64,000 nt of DNA from FEB-25 sp963822175 (GCA_963822175.1 CAWGGJ010000005.1:248001-312000); one strand, 5' to 3'. Shown: positions 8,348 to 17,295, counted from the stretch's first letter. Made by a program: numbers and translations. The notes: generated from the letters alone by a model not told the origin.

Positions 8348-9763
8348 ATGAACAATATTAATATTTCCAATAATCTAACTGAAAAAGGATTAAATATAAA
8401 CAGCCTGCGTAAAAAAATTAAAGGTAGGGTAATCAGCTCGCAGGATGACGAATACTCTCAGGCATGCACAATCTTTTATGGAGGAATCGAGCGCAAGCCG
8501 GCAGCCATCGTCAGGGTGGCAGGCGATGAGGATGTGAGACGCGTTGTCGAATTGGCGCATGAAACCGGGATGGAGCTAGCCGTTCGCAGCGGCGGTCACA
8601 GTACTGCCGGGCACAGCCTCTCAAATGGCGGTATCGTGCTTGATCTGGGGGATATGCAAGGGCTGGATATCGATCCAAAAAACCGCACCGCCTGGGCTGA
8701 AACTGGCTTGACCGCAGGTGAGTATACCCTTGCGGCTGATACGCATGACCTGGCCACCGGCTTTGGAGATACTGCTACGGTGGGAATCGGAGGCATCACC
8801 CTGGGTGGGGGGATTGGCTACCTGAGCCGTAAGCATGGCCTGACCATTGATCACCTGCTGGCAGCGGATATTGTGACCGCTGACGGACAGCTCAGGCGCG
8901 TGGATGCAGAGAACCATCCCGATCTCTTCTGGGCAATCAGGGGCGGTGGAGGAAATTTCGGGGTGGTTACCCGTTTCCAGTTCAGGCTCCACAAAACGGG
9001 AAAGGTGTTCGGGGGGATGCTCGTCCTGCCAGCCACACCCGAAACCATTGCCGGATTCATCGCTGAAACGCAATCTGCACCGGATGAACTATCGACGATT
9101 GCCAATATCATGCCTGCACCACCCATGCCATTCCTGCCGCCAGAGCAGCACGGAAAGCTGGTGATCCTGGCGATGATGGTCTACGCAGGAGACCCGGAAA
9201 TGGGAATGAACATGGCAATCCCGTTCCGCAAGCTGGCAAAGCCATTGGCGGATATGCTGCACCCAATGCGCTACCCGGAGATTTACCCGCCTGAGGATCC
9301 AAGCTACCACCCAACGGCGGTTGGGCACACCATGTTCCTCGACCATATCGACAGAGATGCAGCCAAAACCATCATTAATTTCCTGCAGGCTTCGGATGCG
9401 CCGTTACGCGTGGTACAGCTACGCGTGATGGGAGGGGCGATCGGGCGTATACATAAGGATGCCACCGCTTTTTATCACCGCGATAGCAACATCATGGCTA
9501 ACCTGGCTGCATTCTATACCAGCCCAGAAGACCGAATTGTGCGGCAGGAGTGGCTAAAGGATTTTTCCACCACCCTGCGGCAGGAAGATACTGCAGCATA
9601 CGTGAACTTCCTTGGCGATGAAGGAGTGGATAGGGTACGGGCAGCTTATCCAGGAGAAACCTGGGCACGGCTGGCGGCGATCAAAGCTAGATATGACCCG
9701 ACCAACCTGTTCAGGCTAAACCAGAACATCCCGCCAGCTTCTGCATCCATGAAGGGCGAATGA
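8348..9763 (+). CDS. FAD-binding oxidoreductase, berberine-bridge-enzyme type
   Basis: A 471-residue flavoprotein of the PCMH (FAD_binding_4) plus BBE C-terminal type. The FAD pyrophosphate loop AVRSGGHSTAGHS supplies the His (about residue 84) that forms the 8-alpha-histidyl FAD bond in this family. Further FAD-site motifs are GIGGITLGGGIGYLS and WAIRGGGGNFGVVT, and the BBE C-terminal segment ends KARYDPTNLFRLNQNIPP. The Cys that gives a second flavin bond in bicovalent members is Thr here (DTATVGIGG), so a single covalent bond is predicted. Substrates in the family are sugars, alkaloids or phenolics; the actual one is unknown. The aldo/keto reductase follows 67 bases later. A diverged paralogue lies at 57342. 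Confidence 0.88.
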   Translation: MNNINISNNLTEKGLNINSLRKKIKGRVISSQDDEYSQACTIFYGGIERKPAAIVRVAGDEDVRRVVELAHETGMELAVRSGGHSTAGHSLSNGGIVLDLGDMQGLDIDPKNRTAWAETGLTAGEYTLAADTHDLATGFGDTATVGIGGITLGGGIGYLSRKHGLTIDHLLAADIVTADGQLRRVDAENHPDLFWAIRGGGGNFGVVTRFQFRLHKTGKVFGGMLVLPATPETIAGFIAETQSAPDELSTIANIMPAPPMPFLPPEQHGKLVILAMMVYAGDPEMGMNMAIPFRKLAKPLADMLHPMRYPEIYPPEDPSYHPTAVGHTMFLDHIDRDAAKTIINFLQASDAPLRVVQLRVMGGAIGRIHKDATAFYHRDSNIMANLAAFYTSPEDRIVRQEWLKDFSTTLRQEDTAAYVNFLGDEGVDRVRAAYPGETWARLAAIKARYDPTNLFRLNQNIPPASASMKGE

Positions 9764-9830
9764 TTCGAGAAAACCAGGCGCGGCGTTTATAATTGGGGAA
9801 TATGTCACCAGCAAAGTAGAGGAGGCAAGC

Positions 9831-10823
9831 ATGACCTATTCCCCATCATCCACGCGCTATGAAAGCATGCGCTACAACCGTTGTGGGCGCAGTGGCATTA
9901 AACTACCCGCCATTAGCCTGGGTTTATGGCATAACTTTGGCGGGGTGGATGTGCTTGAAAACTGCCGGTCAATGCTCAGGCGTGCCTTTGACCTGGGTAT
10001 CACCCACTTCGACCTGGCGAACAATTATGGTCCGCCCTATGGTTCGGCCGAAGAAACCTTCGGGCAGATATTCCGCAAGGACTTTACACCCTACCGCGAT
10101 GAGCTGCTGATCTCATCCAAGGCAGGCTGGGACATGTGGCCTGGACCATATGGCGACTTCGGCTCGCGCAAGTACCTGGTTGCCAGCCTTGACCAGAGCC
10201 TGAAGCGCATGGGGCTCGAATATGTGGATATCTTCTATCACCACCGCCCCGACCCTGAGACGCCCCTGGAAGAGACCATGGGGGCGTTGGACTATATTGT
10301 GCGCAGTGGCAGGGCATTATATGCTGGTATTTCGATGTACCCTCCAGACCTGACCCAACAGGCAGCTAAAATCCTAAAAAGCCTGGGCACTCCCTGCCTG
10401 ATCCACCAGCCAAATTACAGCCTATTCGACCGTTGGGTGGAAGGTGGATTGTTGGATACGCTGGCTGAAGAGGGTATCGGATGCATCGTTTTTTCGCCCC
10501 TTGACCAGGGAATACTGACCAATAAGTATCTGAAAGGCATCCCGGAGGATTCACGGGCCGGCAAACCTGATACCTACCTGGATCGCGAAGATATCACCGC
10601 TGACAAGCTGGCAAAAGTGCGCCGATTAAATGAAATTGCGCAAAAACGCGGCCAGAGCATGGCACAGATGTCACTGGCCTGGGTACTTCGCCAGCCCGCG
10701 ATCACCTCAGCATTAATTGGAGCAAGCCGGGTGTCGCAGGTCGAGGATGGTGTGGCAACATTAAGTAACTTACAATTCAATAATGAAGAGTTGGACCAGA
10801 TCGAACAAATCCTGGCAAGCTAA
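9831..10823 (+). CDS. Aldo/keto reductase, YghZ (glyceraldehyde-3-phosphate reductase) type
   Basis: A 330-residue TIM-barrel NADPH-dependent reductase. The catalytic tetrad is visible: Asp and Tyr in HFDLANNYGPPYGSAE, Lys in LLISSKAGWDMWPGPYG and His in DIFYHHRPDPETPLEE. The WDMWPGPYGDFGSRKYL stretch is typical of the YghZ/Kv-beta-like branch (AKR14), which reduces L-glyceraldehyde 3-phosphate and methylglyoxal-like aldehydes. The start has GGAGG 6 bases upstream. A strong terminator follows, so the FAD oxidoreductase and this gene may share a transcript ending here. Substrate assignment is by family only. Confidence 0.9.
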   Translation: MTYSPSSTRYESMRYNRCGRSGIKLPAISLGLWHNFGGVDVLENCRSMLRRAFDLGITHFDLANNYGPPYGSAEETFGQIFRKDFTPYRDELLISSKAGWDMWPGPYGDFGSRKYLVASLDQSLKRMGLEYVDIFYHHRPDPETPLEETMGALDYIVRSGRALYAGISMYPPDLTQQAAKILKSLGTPCLIHQPNYSLFDRWVEGGLLDTLAEEGIGCIVFSPLDQGILTNKYLKGIPEDSRAGKPDTYLDREDITADKLAKVRRLNEIAQKRGQSMAQMSLAWVLRQPAITSALIGASRVSQVEDGVATLSNLQFNNEELDQIEQILAS

Positions 10824-10831
10824 ATTGAAGC

Positions 10832-10868
10832 AAAAGAACACGCACTGCTTAGTACGTGTTCTTTTTTT
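10832..10868 (+). terminator. Intrinsic terminator after aldo/keto reductase
   Basis: AAAAGAACACG pairs perfectly with CGTGTTCTTTT over a 12-base loop and runs into a T tract, starting 9 bases after the stop codon. Confidence 0.9.
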
Positions 10869-10912
10869 GTCGCTTGAATTCCATGATATGCTGCCATACG
10901 ATACTTTAACCC

Positions 10913-12376
10913 ATGAAACGCCTACGCTGGTATGACTTCTTATTCATAAACCTCTTCTGGCTGGGGATGAATGTGCGTAACACTGCCGTTTTCTCTGTCT
11001 TCATGCCATACCTGGTGGCATTATATGCACCTCCCGACTGGAAGAACAGTGCCTTGAGTGCCATGAGTACGGCGGGGTTGATCATTGCCATGATCGTCCA
11101 ACCATTATCCGGGTTATTCAGTGACCGCTCCACCTCGCGCTTTGGACGCCGGCGTCCCTACATCATGGTAGGAACCCTGCTCGACCTGGTGTTCCTGGTG
11201 GCGATTGGCTTATCGTGGAATTACTGGTTGCTGCTGGCAGCCATCCTTCTGATCCAGTTCTCAGCCAATATATCCCATGGTCCTCTGCAGGGATTGATCC
11301 CCGACCTGGTGGTGGAAGACCAGCGTGGGCGTGCTTCTGCAATCAAAGCCCTGTTTGAGCTGGTGCCTATTTTCCTGGTTGGTATCAGCATTGCAAAAAT
11401 GGTAGGAGCAGGTCATCTGGGCTGGGCAATTGTCACCACCGGGGTATTCTTACTCATAACGGCATTGGTGACCATGTTCACTGTAAAAGAGGAGCCACTT
11501 AAGGAAAAACCTGCAGTATCATTCTGGCCACCGATGCTACGGGTGTTCCTCATGTTGGGGGGTATATTCCTTGGTGTCGCAGCAGGACTGCTTGGAGGGG
11601 CACTGATTGGTGGACTCGCTGGTTTAGTGACCTGGCTTTTTGCAGGTAAAGGGATTGCTATTGCTGTAGCAGTGGGTGTCGGAGGTGTGCTGGCGATGGC
11701 TATGGCAGTGGTGATCGGTGTATGGGCTGGCTCAACCACCGCCATTGGCAAAGAGGAGGCGCGCAATCATACATCGTTTATTTGGTGGATTGTCAACCGT
11801 CTGTTTTTCCTGGCAGCCATCACCTCCCTGCAGCGATTTGCCCTATACTTTATGATGTATTCCTTCAAAATCGATGTCGGTTCAGCTACCATCTTATTTG
11901 GAAAATTGATCACCCTGGTTGGTGTTTTCACTCTTGCCTCAGCACTAGCTGGCGGCTGGTTGGCGGACCGCTTCAGCCATAAACTCCTGGTCGGTTGGAG
12001 TGGCATCGTAGGGGTGCTGGGATGCACTCTACTGATTGGCACCATTCTGGTGCCTACCGAAGCTTTGATCTATGTGGCAGGAACTGTGCTTGGCCTGGCG
12101 ACCGGCGTGTTCATGACCACTAATTGGGCTATGGGTACCAACCTGGTTCCAGCTGCAAAAGCGGGATTATTTCTGGGTATTTCCAATCTGGCTGGCGCTG
12201 GAGCAGGCATCGTTGGCGGCAGCATTGGCGGCCCGGTGGCTGACTACCTGAATCTGAGCACACCAGGCCTGGGCTATTTCGTGATTTTTGTTGGTTACGC
12301 AGTGCTATTTGCCCTGAGCACCGTCAGCCTGCGGTTTATCCGCGAGCAAAAGCCATCTCCAGTTGCAATTATTTGA
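10913..12376 (+). CDS. Major facilitator superfamily transporter (SLC45/GPH-like)
   Basis: A 487-residue polytopic membrane protein. After the first two spans it carries the MFS signature SDRSTSRFGRRRPYIMVG, as in the sucrose/SLC45-like and GPH-type carriers. The N-terminal half ends near residue 195. It is followed by two unusually Gly/Ala-rich hydrophobic segments (GVAAGLLGGALIGGLAGL and AVAVGVGGVLAMAMAVV), then the C-terminal six spans with a second GGWLADRFSHK loop. The extra Gly-rich pair in the central loop gives about 14 spans in total. The substrate is unknown; sugars or glycosides are typical for the closest families. The hydrolase gene overlaps its 3' end, so the two are probably co-transcribed. 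Confidence 0.85.
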   Translation: MKRLRWYDFLFINLFWLGMNVRNTAVFSVFMPYLVALYAPPDWKNSALSAMSTAGLIIAMIVQPLSGLFSDRSTSRFGRRRPYIMVGTLLDLVFLVAIGLSWNYWLLLAAILLIQFSANISHGPLQGLIPDLVVEDQRGRASAIKALFELVPIFLVGISIAKMVGAGHLGWAIVTTGVFLLITALVTMFTVKEEPLKEKPAVSFWPPMLRVFLMLGGIFLGVAAGLLGGALIGGLAGLVTWLFAGKGIAIAVAVGVGGVLAMAMAVVIGVWAGSTTAIGKEEARNHTSFIWWIVNRLFFLAAITSLQRFALYFMMYSFKIDVGSATILFGKLITLVGVFTLASALAGGWLADRFSHKLLVGWSGIVGVLGCTLLIGTILVPTEALIYVAGTVLGLATGVFMTTNWAMGTNLVPAAKAGLFLGISNLAGAGAGIVGGSIGGPVADYLNLSTPGLGYFVIFVGYAVLFALSTVSLRFIREQKPSPVAII

Positions 12377-13250
12377 TTTAGGCACGACAGTGACTGACTT
12401 ACTCTGGATCCTCCTATTTTTTATCCTGCTCATCCTTGGAATTGGGTTGAGTCTCTCCTTCTTCTTTACGCACCGTGGCCAGCTGGGTGAAGTGCACTCC
12501 CCTGATGAATATGGTATGGAATTCGAAACGATCGAATTTCAAACCAGCGATATGCTGACGCTGCGCGGGGTATGGATCCCTGCCGCTGGCTCTGAAAAGG
12601 TCGTGATCATCCTGCATGGTCATGGGAGCAGCTATGATTTTGACGTATATCGCTCTCCTGCCTTGCATGAAGCAGGTTTCAATGTGCTATTGTTCGACTT
12701 CCGAGCCCATGGGCGCAGTGAAGGAAAACGCATGACCTTTGGCTATGAAGAACAAAGGGATGTAGCCGGGGCGATCGAATTTGTCCACAAGCAAGGCATG
12801 AAACATATCGGTTTGCTAGGATTTTCGTATGGTGGTATGGCTGCCATGATCGCCACACCTGGATCTCCGGATGTGGAGGCGGTCATCTCCGATGGAGGAC
12901 CTGCCCGGATACGCACTGCCATCGCTGCAAGAGGGTTGGAAATGGGTTTCCCTTTGTGGCTAACCAAACCGCTTGCCTGGCTGATCATTAGCATGACCTC
13001 ACTACGCCTGGGGGTAAACCTGTTTCGATATGAGCCTATCCGTTGGGTGGGCAAGATCACCCCACGCCCAATCTTATTCATCCATGGTGACCTGGATCAA
13101 TACCTGCCAGATTTCGACGACCTCTATTCGGCTGCCAGCTCCCCTAAAGGGCTCTGGCGACTCCCGGATGCCGGCCACACCAATGCCAGCCAGTTATACC
13201 CGGAGGAACACATCCGGCGGGTGGTAGAGTTTTTCAGCCAAAACCTCTGA
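12363..13250 (+). CDS. Alpha/beta hydrolase, membrane-anchored
   Basis: 295 residues if started at TTG 12363, overlapping the transporter by 14 bases; GTG 12390 is the other likely start and keeps the membrane segment. An N-terminal span (about 12-33) anchors a single alpha/beta-hydrolase domain. Visible pieces are the oxyanion region VIILHGHGSS, the nucleophile elbow GFSYGG, the acid in FIHGDLDQYLP and the His in DAGHTNASQ. It resembles the BEM46/YqkD group of membrane-anchored peptidase- or lipase-like hydrolases. The overlap suggests a joint role with the transporter, for instance processing an imported or exported ester, but that is inference. Confidence 0.85.
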   Translation: MQLFDLGTTVTDLLWILLFFILLILGIGLSLSFFFTHRGQLGEVHSPDEYGMEFETIEFQTSDMLTLRGVWIPAAGSEKVVIILHGHGSSYDFDVYRSPALHEAGFNVLLFDFRAHGRSEGKRMTFGYEEQRDVAGAIEFVHKQGMKHIGLLGFSYGGMAAMIATPGSPDVEAVISDGGPARIRTAIAARGLEMGFPLWLTKPLAWLIISMTSLRLGVNLFRYEPIRWVGKITPRPILFIHGDLDQYLPDFDDLYSAASSPKGLWRLPDAGHTNASQLYPEEHIRRVVEFFSQNL

Positions 13251-13321
13251 TGCAAATCCACACGAGAGCGCTGACCATCTTAAGTGTGTTAGGTGGCAAG
13301 GGATTTGTTCTATTAATTAAC

Positions 13322-13355
13322 AGAAAGCTTTCTCCAGAACAGGGGAAAGCTTTCT
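13322..13355. terminator. Hairpin between convergent genes
   Basis: AGAAAGCTTTC and GAAAGCTTTCT form an 11-bp perfect stem over 12 bases. It lies between the plus-strand hydrolase (ends 13250) and the minus-strand receptor operon (ends 13403) and could act in both directions. Neither side has a long U tract. Confidence 0.5.
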
Positions 13356-13402
13356 ACATGAAATTTGGTGATCCGAAAAATGACGCTTGCGCTGGTTTGC
13401 CT

Positions 13403-13669
13403 TTACAAGCGAATATAATCCTTGATGTTCAACACAAAGATGGCAGCTTTATGGCTGGCCGCCCCATCAGATTTGGTGCTGTTCTCCTGGATGATCTCCA
13501 TTGCCCGACTAATTTTTTCCTCCTCCAGGCCGATTAACAATGTCGTGCTGCCGCGACGGAATAACCCCCCTGTAGATGCGATGCATGTCACCCGGTATTC
13601 TTCATCGGTCAACACACGGGCGATCTTGTCATAATCAGCATCATCCACAATCGCAATCATCAGTTTCAT
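13403..13669 (-). CDS. Cyclic-di-AMP receptor (PstA/DarA-like), short paralogue
   Basis: 88 residues of the PII-like cyclic-di-AMP receptor family (CdAMP_rec, formerly DUF970). It opens MKLMIAIVDDADYDKI, and the T-G-G loop segment STGGLFRRGSTTLLIG matches the nucleotide-contacting loop of PstA/DarA. A short C-terminal strand AAIFVLNIKDY closes the fold. The ATG at 13669 overlaps the upstream stop by 4 bases and has GGAGGTG before it. It is shorter than typical DarA (about 109 residues) because the B-loop between strands is reduced. Ligand binding is inferred from the family. It is last in a four-gene operon. Confidence 0.82.
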   Translation of the reverse strand: MKLMIAIVDDADYDKIARVLTDEEYRVTCIASTGGLFRRGSTTLLIGLEEEKISRAMEIIQENSTKSDGAASHKAAIFVLNIKDYIRL

Positions 13670-14016
13670 CGCAGCACCTCCTGATATTGGTCAATTTCGA
13701 GAACAAAGATCGTTGCCCCTCCAACCGTAACCGGTATCGGGCTTGGAATTGGTAAGGGTTGACCTTCAATTGGCATCGAAACATATTCAATCCGCTGGCG
13801 GCAATTTCGTTTTATTTCTGATAGCACAAGGTCAACATCGGTGGTCTGGACCGGGATAAGCAAGGTGATATTTTTTCTCCCCAAGAAAGCGCCAGTACTG
13901 GATAACTCATATCCGGCAATGCCAAACTTTCTCAAGGCTTGCGTGACCAGGTCTACATCCTGAGATTGTAAAACCGCCAGGAGTATCACCATCTTAGATT
14001 GTTCTTGGTTTTCCAT
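13666..14016 (-). CDS. Cyclic-di-AMP receptor (PstA/DarA-like), long paralogue
   Basis: 116 residues with the same PII-like layout as its neighbour: an N-terminal strand MVILLAVLQSQDVDLV, the loop SSTGAFLGRKNITLLIPV, a longer B-loop rich in Pro (GQPLPIPSPIPVTV), and the family's closing strand GGATIFVLEIDQYQEV. The tandem suggests a heteromeric PII-like trimer or a divided role in sensing cyclic-di-AMP. Cognate synthesis is encoded in this window (cdaA at 54948). It starts 50 bases after the opine-dehydrogenase-like gene. Downstream targets of DarA-type receptors are poorly known. Confidence 0.82.
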   Translation of the reverse strand: MENQEQSKMVILLAVLQSQDVDLVTQALRKFGIAGYELSSTGAFLGRKNITLLIPVQTTDVDLVLSEIKRNCRQRIEYVSMPIEGQPLPIPSPIPVTVGGATIFVLEIDQYQEVLR

Positions 14017-14066
14017 ATACCCCTTCCTTGTCCGTGAGTGATTAATTGATGCTCATCACCTGCGGC

Positions 14067-15179
14067 TCAGTCATCTCCTAAAACACCTTCTGCAACGTAA
14101 TGAATCAACTCATCAGTACTTAGATTATTTATACCTAATTTTTCAATGGTTCGCCCGCGACGCCAATAATCTGTACGATGAATTATACTGGCTAATTTAA
14201 TTATGCCATCAATTCCGCTCACTGCAACCCCATACCGTTTACCCAAAGAGGCGATTGGCACCAGGCTCATGGGGACATCCTCAAAGATATAGCGGTGATT
14301 TAGCGTTGGTGGTGCGTTGATCCCATAATAGCCAGGCTGGTTATGAATTGCCTCATTCAGGTCCTCTCCAACTGCATCATAAGATAGTTTCAACCATTCC
14401 ATGCCCGTCCGGGCGCGAATACCAATGGAGGCAGCCACCGTCACTCGTTCACGGTCCAGGGCTTCCAAAACCCGCGCGACTGACTGTGTGACACCATCGA
14501 TATAGAATTGGAAGTCACCATGGGTGGATTCGATCCATCCTGAATTCAAGATGGTTAGGGCAGGGTGGAATATAGCCCCCATATTATTCATTCCGGTTTG
14601 TAAAACATTGCCTCCATCAATAAATTGTGGAAATACATCACGGATGCGGTCCAAAACAAGCTGGTTTCGGTTTGCCGGAAGGGCTGCCAGGGGTACAGCT
14701 TCCTTGACCCTGAATATGCGCGCCTGGGCAGGGCCATCGGAGCGGGAAGCATAAATAAATGTTTCAGCTTCTGCGATGGTCACATCAGCAGTGCAGCCGT
14801 TGTCGCGGATGACCTTGCTAAATTCAATTGCCCCACACGTACGCCCGGGATGCAAAATGATGATCTGTCCATCACGTAAATAGGGTGCACATGCCTTGGC
14901 GATATCAGCATGGGCCGAGGATGGGACAACCACCATCACCATCTCGGCTTTTTCCAGGGCTTCAGCCATGCTGGATGTCACCTTGACCAGTTTACCGAAA
15001 TGCCGCCCTGCTCCTTCTATGCTTTCAAGATAGATACCACCCAGCTCCTTTATGGCAGCTACATTTGCGGGAGTTCGATTAAACAACGTAGTATCAAAAT
15101 CCATTATCGCAAGGTGAGCTGCCATGGCCTTTCCGCCATGGCCAGCGCCAATTACAGTGATCTTGATTTTTCCAGACAT
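14067..15179 (-). CDS. Opine dehydrogenase-like NAD(P)-dependent oxidoreductase
   Basis: 370 residues. The N-terminal Rossmann fold has the dinucleotide loop ITVIGAGHGGKAMAAHLA, followed by VVVPSSAHADIAKACAPYL and GQIIILHPGRTCGA. The C-terminal all-helical domain matches the octopine/nopaline dehydrogenase family (IFHPALTILNSGWIES, which carries the conserved catalytic-type His, and FQFYIDGVTQSVARVLEALD). Such enzymes reductively condense an amino acid with a keto acid, or do the reverse. The gene starts 14 bases after the cobalamin-binding gene, with an AAGGAGG site upstream, so it is tightly coupled to it. Substrate is unknown; amino-acid or keto-acid interconversion with the mutase-like partner is an inference. 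Confidence 0.85.
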   Translation of the reverse strand: MSGKIKITVIGAGHGGKAMAAHLAIMDFDTTLFNRTPANVAAIKELGGIYLESIEGAGRHFGKLVKVTSSMAEALEKAEMVMVVVPSSAHADIAKACAPYLRDGQIIILHPGRTCGAIEFSKVIRDNGCTADVTIAEAETFIYASRSDGPAQARIFRVKEAVPLAALPANRNQLVLDRIRDVFPQFIDGGNVLQTGMNNMGAIFHPALTILNSGWIESTHGDFQFYIDGVTQSVARVLEALDRERVTVAASIGIRARTGMEWLKLSYDAVGEDLNEAIHNQPGYYGINAPPTLNHRYIFEDVPMSLVPIASLGKRYGVAVSGIDGIIKLASIIHRTDYWRRGRTIEKLGINNLSTDELIHYVAEGVLGDD

Positions 15180-15193
15180 AAAAACCTCCTTTT

Positions 15194-16825
15194 TTATCTT
15201 AAAAGCTTTCCCAAACGAGCTGCTTCACTGAGGGGAACACCCTGTGGATCAGTGGCTACGCACGAACCATTGAGAATTCGGGTGTTAATCTGCCCTAAAG
15301 CAAAGGGGTTGTTCTTTAAGTGGGGGGCATCCAACACGCCCAGCCTGATGGACTTTTCCAGGATTGCTGGGTCAACCCAGGGATCACTGCTGATCTCCGA
15401 GCCAAGCTGACGGATAACCTGCAGGGTATACTCGGCCTCAGCAACCAAATGCTCCACCTGAGCCTGGATGAGCGGATCGGCAGTCATATCAGGAGCACCA
15501 AGCAGGGCATTATCGATCGCTTTACGAGCAATCCCACATGCTTCGACGACATCATCGGCAGTGGCAGCATGGTGAGCTTCGGTATGTCCAACAACGTGAA
15601 CGATATGTGGCTTTAATGCCATTTGCAAGTAGATACTGGTGGCCAGGTGTGACCGCGCTGCGATTGGGTCTACCGGATAACTGAGCAAGCCGGTACGGGT
15701 TTGCCGCCAGACCCGAAAGTTTGGACTTTCCAGAGGGGCGATTATCTTTAGAGCTGCCAACATTTTTGCCACATCCATCGCTCCGGAAGTACCCGGGGGG
15801 CTATTGAACATCATCGTGGCCAAATAATCCCTTACATGATTGGTGCGTGCGTTGTATGCGGAAAGAAATGCCGATACCACAAATATCACATCGGGGGCAT
15901 CGCGCATCCCCCAGTGGTGAGGCTCATTCAGCTCCACGGGAATGCCACGCTCACCATACCAGGACATCACTGCCTGGTGCTGGCGGATGGATCCTTCCAG
16001 GTCCCAAGGTCCCCGCCCATCCATTTGGTTAAACCAAAATAGGGGTATGGCACACCAGGTATTATTAATCGTATCAAGATACATCTCTGCCAGGCGCAGG
16101 AAATCGTCGGTGCCAGAGTAGGTGCGCATAAGTGGGTAATTCCCCTGGCGGCTGGCAGCATAAATAGATCGATAGTCATCAGCTGAGCGAACCGGCACTC
16201 CACCAGCCCCTTTGCGCCTGGCATCCTGCCTTTCGGGATGAAAGAAGTTTTCCTGGGCATCCTGGTCGATCCCCAGGGAAATCACATCCAGCACCCTCGC
16301 CTGCGAGATCTTTGCCACTCCCTGAAGTGTTTCTTCCATGGTGGGCAAGCCAAAATGATGGCGAATAAGTGGATAGGGAGATTTCCACCCTATTCGTTCC
16401 ACGGTGGAGTGTGGGTAATCCTGTGCAGAAGGTTGGAAGGAGGTTTGCCCTTTTAGGTAGGCCAGGACCTCCTCGGAAGATTCACTCCCGTCGAAAACAC
16501 GCTCAAAGAAACCCAGGTTGGCTGCTTTTGTTGCCACGGGTGGTGTGCCTCCGAAGGCGAAGCGAACTCCTGCCAGGCGCAGGTCATCCGCAGCTTCAGC
16601 AAACTCACCCAACAGGCGCTCTCCATTTTCTGGGGTCAGGCGATATGATACACCAACCAGCTCTGCATTTTCATTGCGAGCGGATCGTAGCACCTGCTCA
16701 ATCGTCACTGCCGGACCAAGGAAAACCGTCCGCCAGCCGGCAGCTTCAGCCAGGCGCAGGAAGTTCAGCACACCAGCAACATGGACACACTCCCCCAACG
16801 CTGCAGCAACGGTCGTCTTTTGCAT
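15194..16825 (-). CDS. Cobalamin-binding mutase-like protein
   Basis: 543 residues from ATG 16825, preceded by GGAGG. The N-terminal about 135 residues look like a B12-binding Rossmann domain: LGECVHVAGVLNFLRLAEAAGW aligns with the lower-ligand region DxHxxG, with His15 and Gly18 kept but the Asp replaced by Cys13, followed by VGVSYRLTPENG (SxL-like) and RFAFGG. The larger C-terminal part (about 190-540) is a barrel-like domain with PLFWFNQMDGRGPWDL, NEPHHWGMRDAPD and VVGHTEAHHAATADD; it recalls the catalytic barrel of glutamate-mutase-type enzymes, but I cannot assign it to one. It heads a four-gene operon with an opine-dehydrogenase-like enzyme and two cyclic-di-AMP receptor paralogues. A radical carbon-skeleton or amino-group rearrangement of an amino acid is plausible, not shown. 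Confidence 0.7.
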   Translation of the reverse strand: MQKTTVAAALGECVHVAGVLNFLRLAEAAGWRTVFLGPAVTIEQVLRSARNENAELVGVSYRLTPENGERLLGEFAEAADDLRLAGVRFAFGGTPPVATKAANLGFFERVFDGSESSEEVLAYLKGQTSFQPSAQDYPHSTVERIGWKSPYPLIRHHFGLPTMEETLQGVAKISQARVLDVISLGIDQDAQENFFHPERQDARRKGAGGVPVRSADDYRSIYAASRQGNYPLMRTYSGTDDFLRLAEMYLDTINNTWCAIPLFWFNQMDGRGPWDLEGSIRQHQAVMSWYGERGIPVELNEPHHWGMRDAPDVIFVVSAFLSAYNARTNHVRDYLATMMFNSPPGTSGAMDVAKMLAALKIIAPLESPNFRVWRQTRTGLLSYPVDPIAARSHLATSIYLQMALKPHIVHVVGHTEAHHAATADDVVEACGIARKAIDNALLGAPDMTADPLIQAQVEHLVAEAEYTLQVIRQLGSEISSDPWVDPAILEKSIRLGVLDAPHLKNNPFALGQINTRILNGSCVATDPQGVPLSEAARLGKLLR

Positions 16826-17295
16826 CAAACCTCCAACATCATGTCAATTGTTCTTTCCGGCTGCTCATCTAAATAATCAGACAATGAACAGTTATCCTGG
16901 CTGGATGACGCCAGATGATGATAATGGCACAAAATTAAAACCGCGTGGATAAACAATAATGATTTATATGACTTTTATAGAAACTTGCCACTGCTTGCAT
17001 ATTTGAAGAGATCAGACGGTCTTATTATTATCCTATGCTCAAGCAGTTTTTATTCGAAAGAAATTAACGCATCCCCATCAAATTTGGCGTTAATCTGTAC
17101 TATATTAACCCGAAATATTTTAGGTGTCAACGATAGCCCAGAATATAGTTGTCAGGATTTAATAAGTCTAATTATGCACTCTGAGAGCCTTTTTACCCAA
17201 AAACAAATCTTGATCAGAATAACTCCTACCACGGGCATTTTCCACCCCATGTATGGATATTGTCTGCAGCAGAAGCGTGCTGATATACTTGGGAC
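16826..17295. other. Intergenic region upstream of the cobalamin operon and arfB
   Basis: 470 bases between divergent genes. I looked for a cobalamin riboswitch on the minus strand upstream of the B12-binding gene and saw no B12-box-like sequence. An open frame at 16985-17299 on the plus strand has no ribosome site or recognisable product and is probably chance. Confidence 0.4.

Noticed and set aside
13250..13537. Plus-strand 95-codon frame after the hydrolase
   Set aside because: Its second half is antisense to the receptor gene and its first half runs through a hairpin; there is no recognisable product.
16826..17295. Cobalamin riboswitch upstream of the B12-binding gene
   Set aside because: I looked for a B12 box and flanking stems and found nothing similar.
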